A stretch of 14,578 nucleotides of DNA from DASRRB01 sp036732755. GTDB lineage: Bacteria; Planctomycetota; B15-G4; SIAN01. The position numbers and the translations under genes were made by a program. Under the pieces are notes generated by a model that did not search any database, was not told the origin of the DNA, and worked only from the letters and a program-made list of their open reading frames with translations. The stretch lies in contig DAINBU010000118.1 of the NCBI GenBank assembly GCA_036732755.1, positions 1 through 14,578 of the forward strand, read 5' to 3'. Within the stretch, counting starts at the first letter, position 1. The number at the start of each line of letters is the position of its first letter. Of the stretch, positions 7,364 to 14,377 are shown in pieces.

Positions 7364-8329
7364 ATGCGCATGCGCCGCTGGATCGGCCGGCTCCTGCTGC
7401 TCACGTGCAGCGCGGCGCTCTGGCTCGGGCTCGCCGAGCTGTGGCTACGGCGCAGCGTCGGCGCCTGCGGGCGCACGCCGTTCCAGGACGCGACGCTCGC
7501 CGGCCTCCCGCACGAGCTCGCGCCCGAGCGCACGACCACCTACAAGGGCGTCGCGGTGCGCGTGAACTCGCTCGGCTTCCGCGGGCCCGAGCTCGCGCCG
7601 CCGCCCGACGGCACGCCGCGCATCGCGCTGGTCGGCGATTCGTTCACGTTCGGCAACGGCTGCAGCGAGGAGGAGACGCTCGCGGCCGCGCTCGAACGCG
7701 AGCTCGCCACCCACGGGAAAGTGGCGCAGGTCGTGAACTGCGGCGTGCCGGCGTTCAATGCGCAGGACGTGGTCGCGCTGACGAAGGGGCGCGTGCTGGC
7801 GCTGCGCCCGCAGCGCGTCATCTACGTGCTGGTCGCCAACGACGTCGACGCGTCGGTGAAGCCCGGCCCGATCCCGCCCGACGCGGTGATCGATCCGTTC
7901 GCCGAGTTCCCGCTGCGCTCGGCGCTGCTGCAGTGGCTCGGCATCGAGGCGACCGGATTCCTGCGCGCGACCGGCCTGCGCCAGGGCGGCTACGTCGAGA
8001 AGATCCTCGCCGAGTGGAAGGGTGGCGGCGGCGGGCGGCTCGATTCGTCACTCGGCGAGCTCGCCGCCGCGTGCACCGCCGCCGGCGCCCGCCTCACCGT
8101 CGCCGTCTACCCCTTCATGGTGAAGCCGAGCCGCAATCCCCTGGCGCCCATCGAGGCCGACGCGCTCGCCCGCTGCGCCCGCCTCGGCATCGACGCCGTC
8201 GCCCTCGTCGACGCCTTCGAGAAGGACGAGGACCTCACGCGCTACTGGATCACGCCGCTCGACGCCCACCCCGACGCCCGCGCGCACGCGCAGGCGGCGC
8301 GGCTCCTCGCGGAGCGCTTCACGAAGTGA
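7364..8329 (+). CDS. membrane-anchored SGNH/GDSL hydrolase-fold protein
   Basis: Product of 321 residues. A positively charged start (MRMRRW) and a hydrophobic helix (about 7-27) act as signal anchor, so the enzyme domain faces the periplasm. SGNH block I is VGDSFTFGNG with nucleophile Ser93; block II Gly is in VVNCGVPA (near 127); block III is VLVANDVD with Asn159; block V is PLDAHPDARAH with Asp300 and His302. The catalytic set is therefore complete. Members of this family hydrolyse esters or transfer acetyl groups on glycans. Its position divergent to a glycosyltransferase makes surface-glycan O-acetylation or deacetylation plausible, but this is inference. A second in-frame ATG two codons on is equally possible as start. 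Ends 42 bases short of the converging FG-GAP gene. Confidence 0.85.
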   Translation: MRMRRWIGRLLLLTCSAALWLGLAELWLRRSVGACGRTPFQDATLAGLPHELAPERTTTYKGVAVRVNSLGFRGPELAPPPDGTPRIALVGDSFTFGNGCSEEETLAAALERELATHGKVAQVVNCGVPAFNAQDVVALTKGRVLALRPQRVIYVLVANDVDASVKPGPIPPDAVIDPFAEFPLRSALLQWLGIEATGFLRATGLRQGGYVEKILAEWKGGGGGRLDSSLGELAAACTAAGARLTVAVYPFMVKPSRNPLAPIEADALARCARLGIDAVALVDAFEKDEDLTRYWITPLDAHPDARAHAQAARLLAERFTK

Positions 8330-8371
8330 CCGGCCGTGCCGTTCCATCAGGAGCGGCGGGCGGCGGCGACG

Positions 8372-9949
8372 TCACTGGAGCTCGATCGTCTCCACGTTGC
8401 TGATCAGCAGGTGGTTCTGCGCGTCGAGCGTGAACCCCTGGAGGCCGACCGTAATGCCGGCCGCGCCGCCGGCGTAGTGACCGGTGGTTGCGCCTCGCCC
8501 GGTCGAATCGAGAGCGCCGAGCGCCAACAGATTGAAGGCGGGGACGCCGTTCACGTCGACGAGGAAGAGCGCGAAGAGCTGCGAGGCGATGGCTTGCCCG
8601 ACCTGCACCGTGCAGTCCTTGTTCGAACTGAGAATGCGGGGGCTGGCGTCGCAAAGGAGTCGGCGGGTGGTCCAGACTGAGACGCTGCCGCAACTGCGGA
8701 CGGTTGAAGAGGAATCCCCGGGTGCCGTCGCGACGAACTCGGGACTGCCATCTCCGTCTACGTCCCCTATGAGGGCGAGTTTCGTCCCGAACTGGTCGTA
8801 GTACACCGTGCTCTCGTCTTCGAAGTGATAGAGCCTTCCCCCGTCGACCCCTGAATCGAGGATGACCCGCCCCCAAGCGTGCGTGTCGTCACCATCCGTC
8901 AAGTTGTCGAGCAGAAAGTCGTCGAACCCGTCCAGGTTCACGTCCCCGATCCTGCTGAATGCGCATCCGATCCCCAGGTCCGTGTCCGTGGGGCCACTCG
9001 GCTGGTACGAATGGAGCACGCTGCCGTCTTTGCCCGAACAGACGAGAGCGAGTCCGCCGAGCGGTGCGACCGAGCTGTCATTCGGAGCCCCGGCTCCGAA
9101 ATCCGCGAAGCCATCCTGGTTGATGTCGCCCAGGATGCCCATGCCCAGGCCCATCGTCGCACTGTCCGAGTTCCCATAGACGCGATGAAGGAGTCCTCCG
9201 GACTTCCCCGAGAAGACGTAGGCCGCGCCGGTCATCGGTCCCGGATCGCTGTCGTAGATGTCCGACACCATGAAATCGCCGAATCCGTCGCCGTCCACGT
9301 CGCCGCCGGCTGCGACGTCGTATCCGAACGCGACGGGCTGGAGATCGGGAGACGTGACCGTGATCAGGGTCGAGCCGTCCTTCCCCGAAATGGTGCGCGC
9401 GTAGCCGCCCCACATCGCGCCGACGATCAGGTCGTCGATCCCGTCCTGGTCGAGATCGCCCACGTCCGCGACACCCCCGCCGAAGACTTCGCCGGCGTTT
9501 CCCTGGACCTGCCAGAGCACCGTCGCCGTCGCGCCGGAGTACATCGTTACGGCGCCGGCGAGGGTGCCACCGCCGCCGGGGTCCAATGACGAGATCGCGT
9601 AGTCGGGAACTCCGTCGCCATCGACGTCTCCGGCGCGGCTTACTGCGAAGCCGAAGCCTTCATTCGCGGCGCCGAAGAGCTTCGTGATCGTCGTTCCATC
9701 CGCTCCCGACATCAGGATCACCTTGCCCGCATCCGCGCCATGGGCATGGTCAGCGGACATTCCGGCGAGTACGTCGGTGACTCCATCACCGTCGATGTCT
9801 CCGACGGGATCGATCGCGTTGCCGAATCGGGATGAGACCGCGGTTCCGAAGCGCTTCCAGAGCCGCTCCTGCGCCTGCGCGCGTCGCGCTGCCGAGAACG
9901 TCGCGACGACGAATGTCGCCCCCAGGAGCATCACCGAGGTACTTCGCAT
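8372..9949 (-). CDS. secreted FG-GAP repeat protein, predicted seven-bladed beta-propeller
   Basis: Product of 525 residues. A Sec signal peptide (1-26) ends in AQA, with cleavage expected before Gln27. Seven calcium-binding D-x-D/N-x-D-G loops are seen at about residues 51, 108, 165, 217, 275, 336 and 396 (such as DIDGDGVTD and DVNLDGFDD), spaced 52-61 residues, each within an FG-GAP repeat. Seven repeats fit one closed integrin-alpha-type propeller. The last 95 residues form a separate domain ending in LQGFTLD ... LLISNVETIEL, a tail I associate with planctomycete exported proteins and that may serve export or anchoring. Five Cys lie in the second half. Its base composition is visibly less GC-rich than the flanking genes, with more A/T third bases. 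No Shine-Dalgarno is seen; an inverted repeat abuts the start. Function: extracellular or cell-surface binding, partner unknown. Confidence 0.88.
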   Translation of the reverse strand: MRSTSVMLLGATFVVATFSAARRAQAQERLWKRFGTAVSSRFGNAIDPVGDIDGDGVTDVLAGMSADHAHGADAGKVILMSGADGTTITKLFGAANEGFGFAVSRAGDVDGDGVPDYAISSLDPGGGGTLAGAVTMYSGATATVLWQVQGNAGEVFGGGVADVGDLDQDGIDDLIVGAMWGGYARTISGKDGSTLITVTSPDLQPVAFGYDVAAGGDVDGDGFGDFMVSDIYDSDPGPMTGAAYVFSGKSGGLLHRVYGNSDSATMGLGMGILGDINQDGFADFGAGAPNDSSVAPLGGLALVCSGKDGSVLHSYQPSGPTDTDLGIGCAFSRIGDVNLDGFDDFLLDNLTDGDDTHAWGRVILDSGVDGGRLYHFEDESTVYYDQFGTKLALIGDVDGDGSPEFVATAPGDSSSTVRSCGSVSVWTTRRLLCDASPRILSSNKDCTVQVGQAIASQLFALFLVDVNGVPAFNLLALGALDSTGRGATTGHYAGGAAGITVGLQGFTLDAQNHLLISNVETIELQ

Positions 9950-9983
9950 CAGGACGAGGAATACCGTCCGGCATTCCGTCCTG
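9950..9983 (-). repeat. inverted repeat abutting the FG-GAP start codon
   Basis: CAGGAC (9950-9955) pairs with GTCCTG (9978-9983), and GGAAT (9958-9962) with ATTCC (9973-9977), with a 2-base bulge and a 10-base loop: 11 paired bases. It lies between the DUF255 gene and the FG-GAP gene, touching the ATG. On the transcript it would either end the upstream message (no T-run, so weak) or fold over the translation start of the FG-GAP mRNA. Confidence 0.45.
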
Positions 9984-9998
9984 CGAGCCCCTAGCTCC

Positions 9999-11771
9999 TC
10001 AGCGCTTCGTGCGCGGCCCGTGCGACTCGCGCTGCTTCTCGGCGCTCTGCATCACGGCGGGGAGTGCGGCGGGGTCGGTGATCTGGCCGGTGCACGAGCG
10101 GGCGATGCAGACGTAGGCGACCGGGTCGCGCGCGGGCGGGAACTCGTGGCGCTTGAGCAGCGCGGCGTCCTTGTCGGGGTCGAGCGAGAGCACGAGCTTG
10201 CTCGGGACGTAGGTGCGGTGCGCCATTTCGGCGAGCGCGGCGCGGCGCGGGTCGCCTTCGGGCCCGACCACGACGACGCGGACCGGCGGATGGAAGAAGA
10301 GCTCGGTCGCGCGCGCGTAGCCGGCGGTGAAGTAGCCGTACTGCGGCCAGTCCGCGGCGAAGGCGCGCAGCGTCCGCTCGGCCAGGTCGAGGTACTCCTG
10401 ACGCGCCGTCAGGCAGTGCGCGCGCACCAGCACCTCGGCCATCACGCCGTTGTCGATCAGCGACTGGCTGCGCCGCTTCATCGCGCCGAACTTCGCGTCG
10501 TCCTCGGCGATGTCGTAGAAGCCGCCGTGCGTCGCCGACTGCTTCTTCACGATGATCGCGATCAGGTCGTCGACCACCTCGAGCCACGAGTTGTCGCCGG
10601 TGTACTGGACGACGTGCAGCAGGGCGCGCGCCGTCCAGATCTGGTCGACCAGCAGGCCGAGGATGCGGCGCGTGCCGTCGCTGTAGTAGTGGTAGACGCC
10701 GCGGCCGGGGCTGTAGAGGTTCTCGGCCAGGAACCGAGTCGCCTCGAGAGCGCGTTTTGTCGCGCTCTCGTCACGCAGGACGACGCCGGCCTTCAGCAGC
10801 GACGAGATCGTCTGCGCCAGCGAAGGCGCGTAGATCGTGTGCTCGACGTGCGGCGGCTTGCGGTCGGCGCGCGCCTGCTCGGCGAGCCCGTAGTACTCGT
10901 CGTCGGCGGCCTGGCTGCCGAACCACGCGCCGCTCTCGGGATCGCGCAGCGTGTGCTCGAGGTAGGTCAGCGTCTTCTGCGCCACCTTGCGGAAGTCGGG
11001 CCGGTCGAAGAGCTGCCAGCCCTCGAGGAAGTTGCGCAGCAGTCCGGCCTGCGTCTCGAGCAGCTTCTCGGTGTGGGGCTGGCGCCAGTCGCGCGTCGCG
11101 CAGTAGCGGAAGAAGCCGCCGCCCGCGCTGTCGGCGAGCCCGCCCGCCGCCATCTCGGTCAGCGACTTCTGCGCGATCTCGCGGAAGGCCGGGTTGCGCG
11201 TCTTCTCGGCGTAGAGCAGCGTGAAGTCGATGATCTCCGGGTGCGGGAACTTCTGCCCGGTCCCGAAGCCGCCGTGCTTGGCGTCGAAGGCGTCGAGGAT
11301 CGCGGCGGCGACGCGCTCGACGATCGCGGGCGAGAAGTCGGCGGTCCGCACGCGCCGCTCGGCGTCGGCGGCCGCCTGCTCGGCGACGATCCCGTCGAGC
11401 CCGACCTGCACCTGCTCCTGGTTCGCGCGCCACCAGTCGGCGGTCTTCGCGACCAGCAGGCGCACCTCCTCGTCGGTGAGCGCGCTGCCGCCGGTGATCA
11501 CGCCGCCGTCGGGCGTGAGGAAGGCGAGCGTCGGCCAGCCGCCGAGGAAGTAGCGCTGGTTGACGTCGGGGCGGCGGTCCTTGTCGACGCGGATCGGGAC
11601 GTAGAGCTTCTCCACGTTCTCGACGACCGCGGCCTCGCGGAGCACGCTCGACTCGAGCTCGCGGCAGAAGCGGCACCACGACGCGCCGAGCAGGAGCAGG
11701 ATCGGCTTGCCCGACGAGCGCGCCGACGCGAAGGCGTCGTCGCTCCAATCGCTCCACACGATCTCGCGCAT
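9999..11771 (-). CDS. DUF255/YyaL-type thioredoxin-fold protein
   Basis: Product of 590 residues. The N-terminal thioredoxin-like domain (about 1-115) has a redox motif SWCRFCRE with Cys33 and Cys36, and the cis-Pro segment GGWPTLAFLTPDG with Pro80. The rest (about 150-520) has repeated helical segments of the (alpha/alpha)6-barrel type found in YyaL and human SPATA20 (GGFGTGQKFPHPE, then GLADSAGGGFFRY, then the HGGFYDIAEDD region). No signal peptide is seen, so it is probably cytoplasmic. It is somewhat shorter than the roughly 670-700 residues usual for full-length relatives, and the redox pair is C-R-F-C instead of the family's usual C-H-W-C. AGGAG lies 7 bases before the ATG. Same strand as, and 50 bases upstream of, the FG-GAP gene. 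Its substrate is unknown throughout the family. Confidence 0.88.
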   Translation of the reverse strand: MREIVWSDWSDDAFASARSSGKPILLLLGASWCRFCRELESSVLREAAVVENVEKLYVPIRVDKDRRPDVNQRYFLGGWPTLAFLTPDGGVITGGSALTDEEVRLLVAKTADWWRANQEQVQVGLDGIVAEQAAADAERRVRTADFSPAIVERVAAAILDAFDAKHGGFGTGQKFPHPEIIDFTLLYAEKTRNPAFREIAQKSLTEMAAGGLADSAGGGFFRYCATRDWRQPHTEKLLETQAGLLRNFLEGWQLFDRPDFRKVAQKTLTYLEHTLRDPESGAWFGSQAADDEYYGLAEQARADRKPPHVEHTIYAPSLAQTISSLLKAGVVLRDESATKRALEATRFLAENLYSPGRGVYHYYSDGTRRILGLLVDQIWTARALLHVVQYTGDNSWLEVVDDLIAIIVKKQSATHGGFYDIAEDDAKFGAMKRRSQSLIDNGVMAEVLVRAHCLTARQEYLDLAERTLRAFAADWPQYGYFTAGYARATELFFHPPVRVVVVGPEGDPRRAALAEMAHRTYVPSKLVLSLDPDKDAALLKRHEFPPARDPVAYVCIARSCTGQITDPAALPAVMQSAEKQRESHGPRTKR

Positions 11772-11928
11772 ACCACCGCTCCTGCGCCGGGACGCTCCCC
11801 GATAGCGCGTCCGGCCGGATCATCGACCGGGGAGACCCGCAGTCTTTCCCGACGGGTTCCCGCTGCCGCTCCTGCCTCCGCCGCCGCTCCTCCCCCCGCG
11901 TCGCCCCTCCCCGGAGAGAAATCCCTTC

Positions 11929-11957
11929 TCAACCGCGCCCCCGTGCGCCGCCGATCA
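11929..11957 (+). promoter_or_regulatory. candidate sigma-28 (FliA-type) promoter of the stator operon
   Basis: GCCGATCA (11950-11957) matches the FliA -10 consensus GCCGATAA at 7 of 8 positions. TCAA (11929-11932) resembles the TAAA of the -35 but is 17 bases away instead of 15. motA is a classic FliA-dependent gene in enteric bacteria. Transcription would start near 11964 and leave a leader of about 100 bases. Confidence 0.33.
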
Positions 11958-11970
11958 CACCTCCGACGAA

Positions 11971-11994
11971 CCGGCCCGCCCGAGGCGGGACCGG
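11971..11994 (+). repeat. GC-rich hairpin in the predicted motA leader
   Basis: CCGGCCCGCC (11971-11980) pairs with GGCGGGACCGG (11984-11994) around a CGA loop, with a single bulged A: 10 paired bases. It would begin within about 10 bases of the predicted start of transcription. It has no T-run, and its effect on motA expression is unknown. Confidence 0.4.
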
Positions 11995-12063
11995 ATCGAG
12001 CCGGCCGCGCCCGCGGACGGCCCCCGGGCGGATCCTCCGTGCCGGAAGCGTGGAGAGCAGACG

Positions 12064-12861
12064 GTGGACTTCGCGACCCTCATCGGGATGGTCCTCAACC
12101 TCGCCATGGTCGCGATCGCGATCCGCCTCGGCGGCGCGACGGTCACGTCGTTCCTGAACGAGCACGCGAGCCTCGTCGTGGTCGGCGGGACCGTGTTCGC
12201 GATGATTGCAAGCTACACCGGCACGCAACTCAAGTCGCTCGGCCGCACGATCCTGCGCGCATTCATCTATCCGATGCCCTCGCCGGAGAAGGAGATCGAG
12301 CGGCTGGTCTCGTTCGCGAACCTCGCGCGTCGTGAGGGGCTGCTTGCGCTCGAAGAGAAGCTCGAGGAGGTGGCCGACGAGTTCGAGGCGAAGGGCCTGC
12401 GCATGGTCGTCGACGGCCTTTTTGCCGAGCAGATCCGCAACGTCCTCGAGACCAAGGTCAACTTCCAGCTCGAGCGCCACACGACCGGCAAGAAGATGGT
12501 CGAGCGCGGCTCGGAGATGGCGCCCGCGTTCGGGATGCTCGCGACCCTGATGGGCCTGGTCACGATGCTCCGCAACATGTCCGACCCCTCGGGGATCGGC
12601 ACCGGGATGGCCCTCGCGCTGATCGCGACCTTCTACGGCTCGTTCGTCGCCAACTGCATCTGCCTCCCGCTCGCCTGCAAGCTCGGTGAGCGCGGCAAGG
12701 AGGAGACGATGGTGCGCATGATGATCATCGAGGGCGTGCTCGCGATCCAGGCCGGCGACAAGCCGCAGTTGGTGGAGGAGAAGCTGAAGAGCTTCCTCTC
12801 GCCGCGCGAGCGCGAGGCGATCGCGGCGGGCAAGGAAAAGGCCGCCGGCGCGGAGAAGTGA
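12064..12861 (+). CDS. motA: flagellar stator subunit MotA
   Basis: Product of 265 residues, inner-membrane MotA/PomA/MotP-type subunit that forms the ring of the ion-driven stator. Four membrane helices: about 2-21, 35-55, 150-172 and 183-205. The large cytoplasmic loop has the torque-contact segment LARREGLLALEE (87-98), which puts Arg90 and Glu98 at the positions of the rotor-contact charges of E. coli MotA. TM3 opens with GSEMAPAFGMLATLMGLV, where Pro154 is the conserved helix proline. GTG start with GGAG 8 bases upstream; the N-terminus MDFATLIGMVL matches the usual family start. First gene of a three-gene operon: the next start codon comes one base after its TGA. The sequence flavour is closer to sodium-type PomA/MotP than to E. 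coli MotA, but the coupling ion is not certain. Confidence 0.93.
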   Translation: MDFATLIGMVLNLAMVAIAIRLGGATVTSFLNEHASLVVVGGTVFAMIASYTGTQLKSLGRTILRAFIYPMPSPEKEIERLVSFANLARREGLLALEEKLEEVADEFEAKGLRMVVDGLFAEQIRNVLETKVNFQLERHTTGKKMVERGSEMAPAFGMLATLMGLVTMLRNMSDPSGIGTGMALALIATFYGSFVANCICLPLACKLGERGKEETMVRMMIIEGVLAIQAGDKPQLVEEKLKSFLSPREREAIAAGKEKAAGAEK

Positions 12862-12862
12862 C

Positions 12863-13582
12863 GTGGGGATCAAGCGCGAGGAAGAGGAGCCGTTCAGCGC
12901 CCCCCCCTGGATCGTCACCTTCTCCGACATGATCGGGCTGCTCACCAGCTTCTTCATCATGCTGCTGAGCTACAGCACCAAGAGCAAGGCCGAGTTCCAC
13001 AAGCTCGCCGGCGCGCTGCAGGGCTCGTTCGGGATCATCGCCGACCCCAAGGACAACGACTTCCAGTCGATCGTCCCGCCCAAGGACCTCCTGAGCGACA
13101 AGTACCGCGAGAACGGCCTGCGCTCCGAGCACAACGAGCTCGAGAAGCTGAAGGACAAGAAGGGCGTCATGGTGCGCAAGCCCACGGGCGAGCGCGTCCA
13201 GCTCGAGCGCATGAGCGACGGCTACCGCGTGAAGCTCGTGACGCACACCACCTTCGCGCCCGGCTCGACGCGCCTGACCGACGAGGACCGCGAGGTCCTG
13301 CGCGAGGTCGCCGACCTGCTGCGCCTCACGCGCCACCGCTTCGTCGTGGTCGGCAACGCGTGGGACGAGGGCGAGACGGCGCGCACGATCGGCGAGCTGA
13401 TCTCGCTGTCGCAGCAGCGCGCGCTCGAGGTCGCGCTCTACCTCGAGCAGGTCGGGCGCCTCGGCCGCAGCCGCATCGGCGTCGGCGGCGTCGGCGCGAG
13501 CCAGCCGCTCGAGATCTCGCACTCCGCCGAGGAGGCCGCCGCGAACCGCCGCGTCGAGATCGTCCTTTACCCGGAGCAGTGA
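12863..13582 (+). CDS. motB: MotB-like stator subunit, first copy
   Basis: Product of 239 residues. Short charged N-terminus, then one membrane helix (about 16-37) beginning PPWIVTFSDMIGLL, where Asp22 is the ion-carrying residue (Asp32 in E. coli MotB). A linker (about 40-115) is followed by an OmpA-like domain (122-237) with FAPGST, LSQQRALEVALYLEQVG and NRRVEI (228-233). The usual GHTD-type peptidoglycan loop instead reads GNAWDE (164-169), so the key Asp may be displaced by one position. The TFSD form resembles MotS/PomB. GTG start, one base after the motA stop, with GGAG inside the end of motA: translational coupling is likely. The protein is shorter than E. coli MotB (308 residues). Confidence 0.87.
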   Translation: MGIKREEEEPFSAPPWIVTFSDMIGLLTSFFIMLLSYSTKSKAEFHKLAGALQGSFGIIADPKDNDFQSIVPPKDLLSDKYRENGLRSEHNELEKLKDKKGVMVRKPTGERVQLERMSDGYRVKLVTHTTFAPGSTRLTDEDREVLREVADLLRLTRHRFVVVGNAWDEGETARTIGELISLSQQRALEVALYLEQVGRLGRSRIGVGGVGASQPLEISHSAEEAAANRRVEIVLYPEQ

Positions 13583-13587
13583 CGGCG

Positions 13588-14295
13588 ATGCCGCTCAAGA
13601 AGCACAAGGAGGAGAAGTTCATCGTCCCGGGCTGGATGGTGTCGTTCTCCGACATGATCGTGAACCTGATGTGCTTCTTCATCCTGCTGAACAGCATGGC
13701 GAGCTCGCAGGAGTGCGGGTACCTCGGCGCTGGCCACGGCGAGTACGCCGACAGCGTGATGTCGCAGGGGATGCCGGGTCTGATGCCGGCGCAGACGACG
13801 CTGATCCAGAAGAGCCACCCGCAGGTCCGCTTCCAGGCGCCGCAGCTGAAGCCCCTGTCGGGCAAGGACTGGGTCGAGCACACGCTCAAGACGCTGAACG
13901 AGGAGTTCGACCGCATCACGCGCTCGAGCTCCGACGTCACCGATCCGGGGCGCCGCTTCAGCATCCCGGTGCAGCTCCTCTTCAAGGGCGGCGTGTCGCG
14001 TCTCGACGCGCGCCAGAAGGAGGAGCTCGAGATGGTCCTGCCGAGCCTGCGCTCGAGGAAGGACCTGGTCGAGGTGGTCGGCTCGTGCGCCGACGACGAG
14101 GTCGGCACGATGCGCGCCGCCCTCGAGCTCTCCTTCGCGCGCGCGCGCGCCGTCGCCGACTATCTCGCGGCGCACGGGATGCCGCCCGAGCGGCTCGTCC
14201 CGTCGGGCATCGGCGACGCCGACTTCGCGGCGCTGAGCGGCGAGAGCCGAGCGCAGCGCCAGCGCGTCGAGCTGCGCTGGATGCTTAGAAACTAG
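13588..14295 (+). CDS. MotB-like stator subunit, second divergent copy
   Basis: Product of 235 residues with the same plan as its upstream neighbour: membrane helix about 16-37 beginning PGWMVSFSDMIVNL, again with Asp22 as the ion-carrying residue; a linker; and an OmpA-like domain (about 125-232) with LLFKGG, the helix phrase LSFARARAVADYLAAHG and PSGIGD. The peptidoglycan-contact parts differ: the GHTD position reads GSCADDE (165-171), and the terminal NRR motif reads RQR (224-226). Outside the N-terminal helix and the OmpA helix phrase it shows little identity to the first copy, so the duplication is old. ATG start 5 bases after the preceding stop; a distant GGAG lies 12 bases upstream. 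An upstream in-frame extension to 13360 overlaps the first copy and was rejected. Confidence 0.83.
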   Translation: MPLKKHKEEKFIVPGWMVSFSDMIVNLMCFFILLNSMASSQECGYLGAGHGEYADSVMSQGMPGLMPAQTTLIQKSHPQVRFQAPQLKPLSGKDWVEHTLKTLNEEFDRITRSSSDVTDPGRRFSIPVQLLFKGGVSRLDARQKEELEMVLPSLRSRKDLVEVVGSCADDEVGTMRAALELSFARARAVADYLAAHGMPPERLVPSGIGDADFAALSGESRAQRQRVELRWMLRN

Positions 14296-14377
14296 AGCGG
14301 ACGTCGAGGGCGCGGGTGAAGAGGGCGCGGGGAGGAGGATGGGTGCTCGAACGCGCGACGGGCGAGGGCGGGTCGAG
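14296..14377. other. purine-rich spacer after the stator operon
   Basis: An 82-base stretch directly after the last stop codon, strongly G/A-rich on the plus strand (GGGGAGGAGGATGGG type runs). No coding sequence, and no hairpin plus T-run typical of an intrinsic terminator, is seen before the inverted-repeat element begins. Confidence 0.5.

Larger units (their letters stand above)
11772..12063. other. 292-base divergent intergenic region upstream of the stator operon
   Basis: No coding sequence is supported here. From the DUF255 start it holds the palindrome TCCGGCCGGA (11810-11819), a polypyrimidine stretch on the plus strand (about 11863-11913), a candidate sigma-28 promoter (11929-11957), a hairpin (11971-11994) and the motA ribosome binding site GGAG (12052-12055), 8 bases before the GTG. 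Confidence 0.6.

Noticed and set aside
7345..7539. Extension of the glycosyltransferase to 7539
   Set aside because: It would overlap the SGNH gene's start and signal anchor by about 175 bases, and the added residues look like antisense composition.
5857..8403. Plus-strand open frame of 848 codons across two genes
   Set aside because: It runs antisense through the glycosyltransferase and then out of frame through the SGNH gene; compositional artefact of high GC.
9684..12335. Plus-strand open frame of 883 codons
   Set aside because: Antisense to the DUF255 gene and out of frame with motA; no recognisable domain.
12418..12425. T5 run as a terminator
   Set aside because: It lies inside motA coding sequence with no hairpin before it.
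13360..13587. Extension of the second motB-like gene upstream to 13360
   Set aside because: It lies wholly within the first motB-like gene out of frame and is Arg-rich; the ATG at 13588 gives the normal short N-terminus before the membrane helix.
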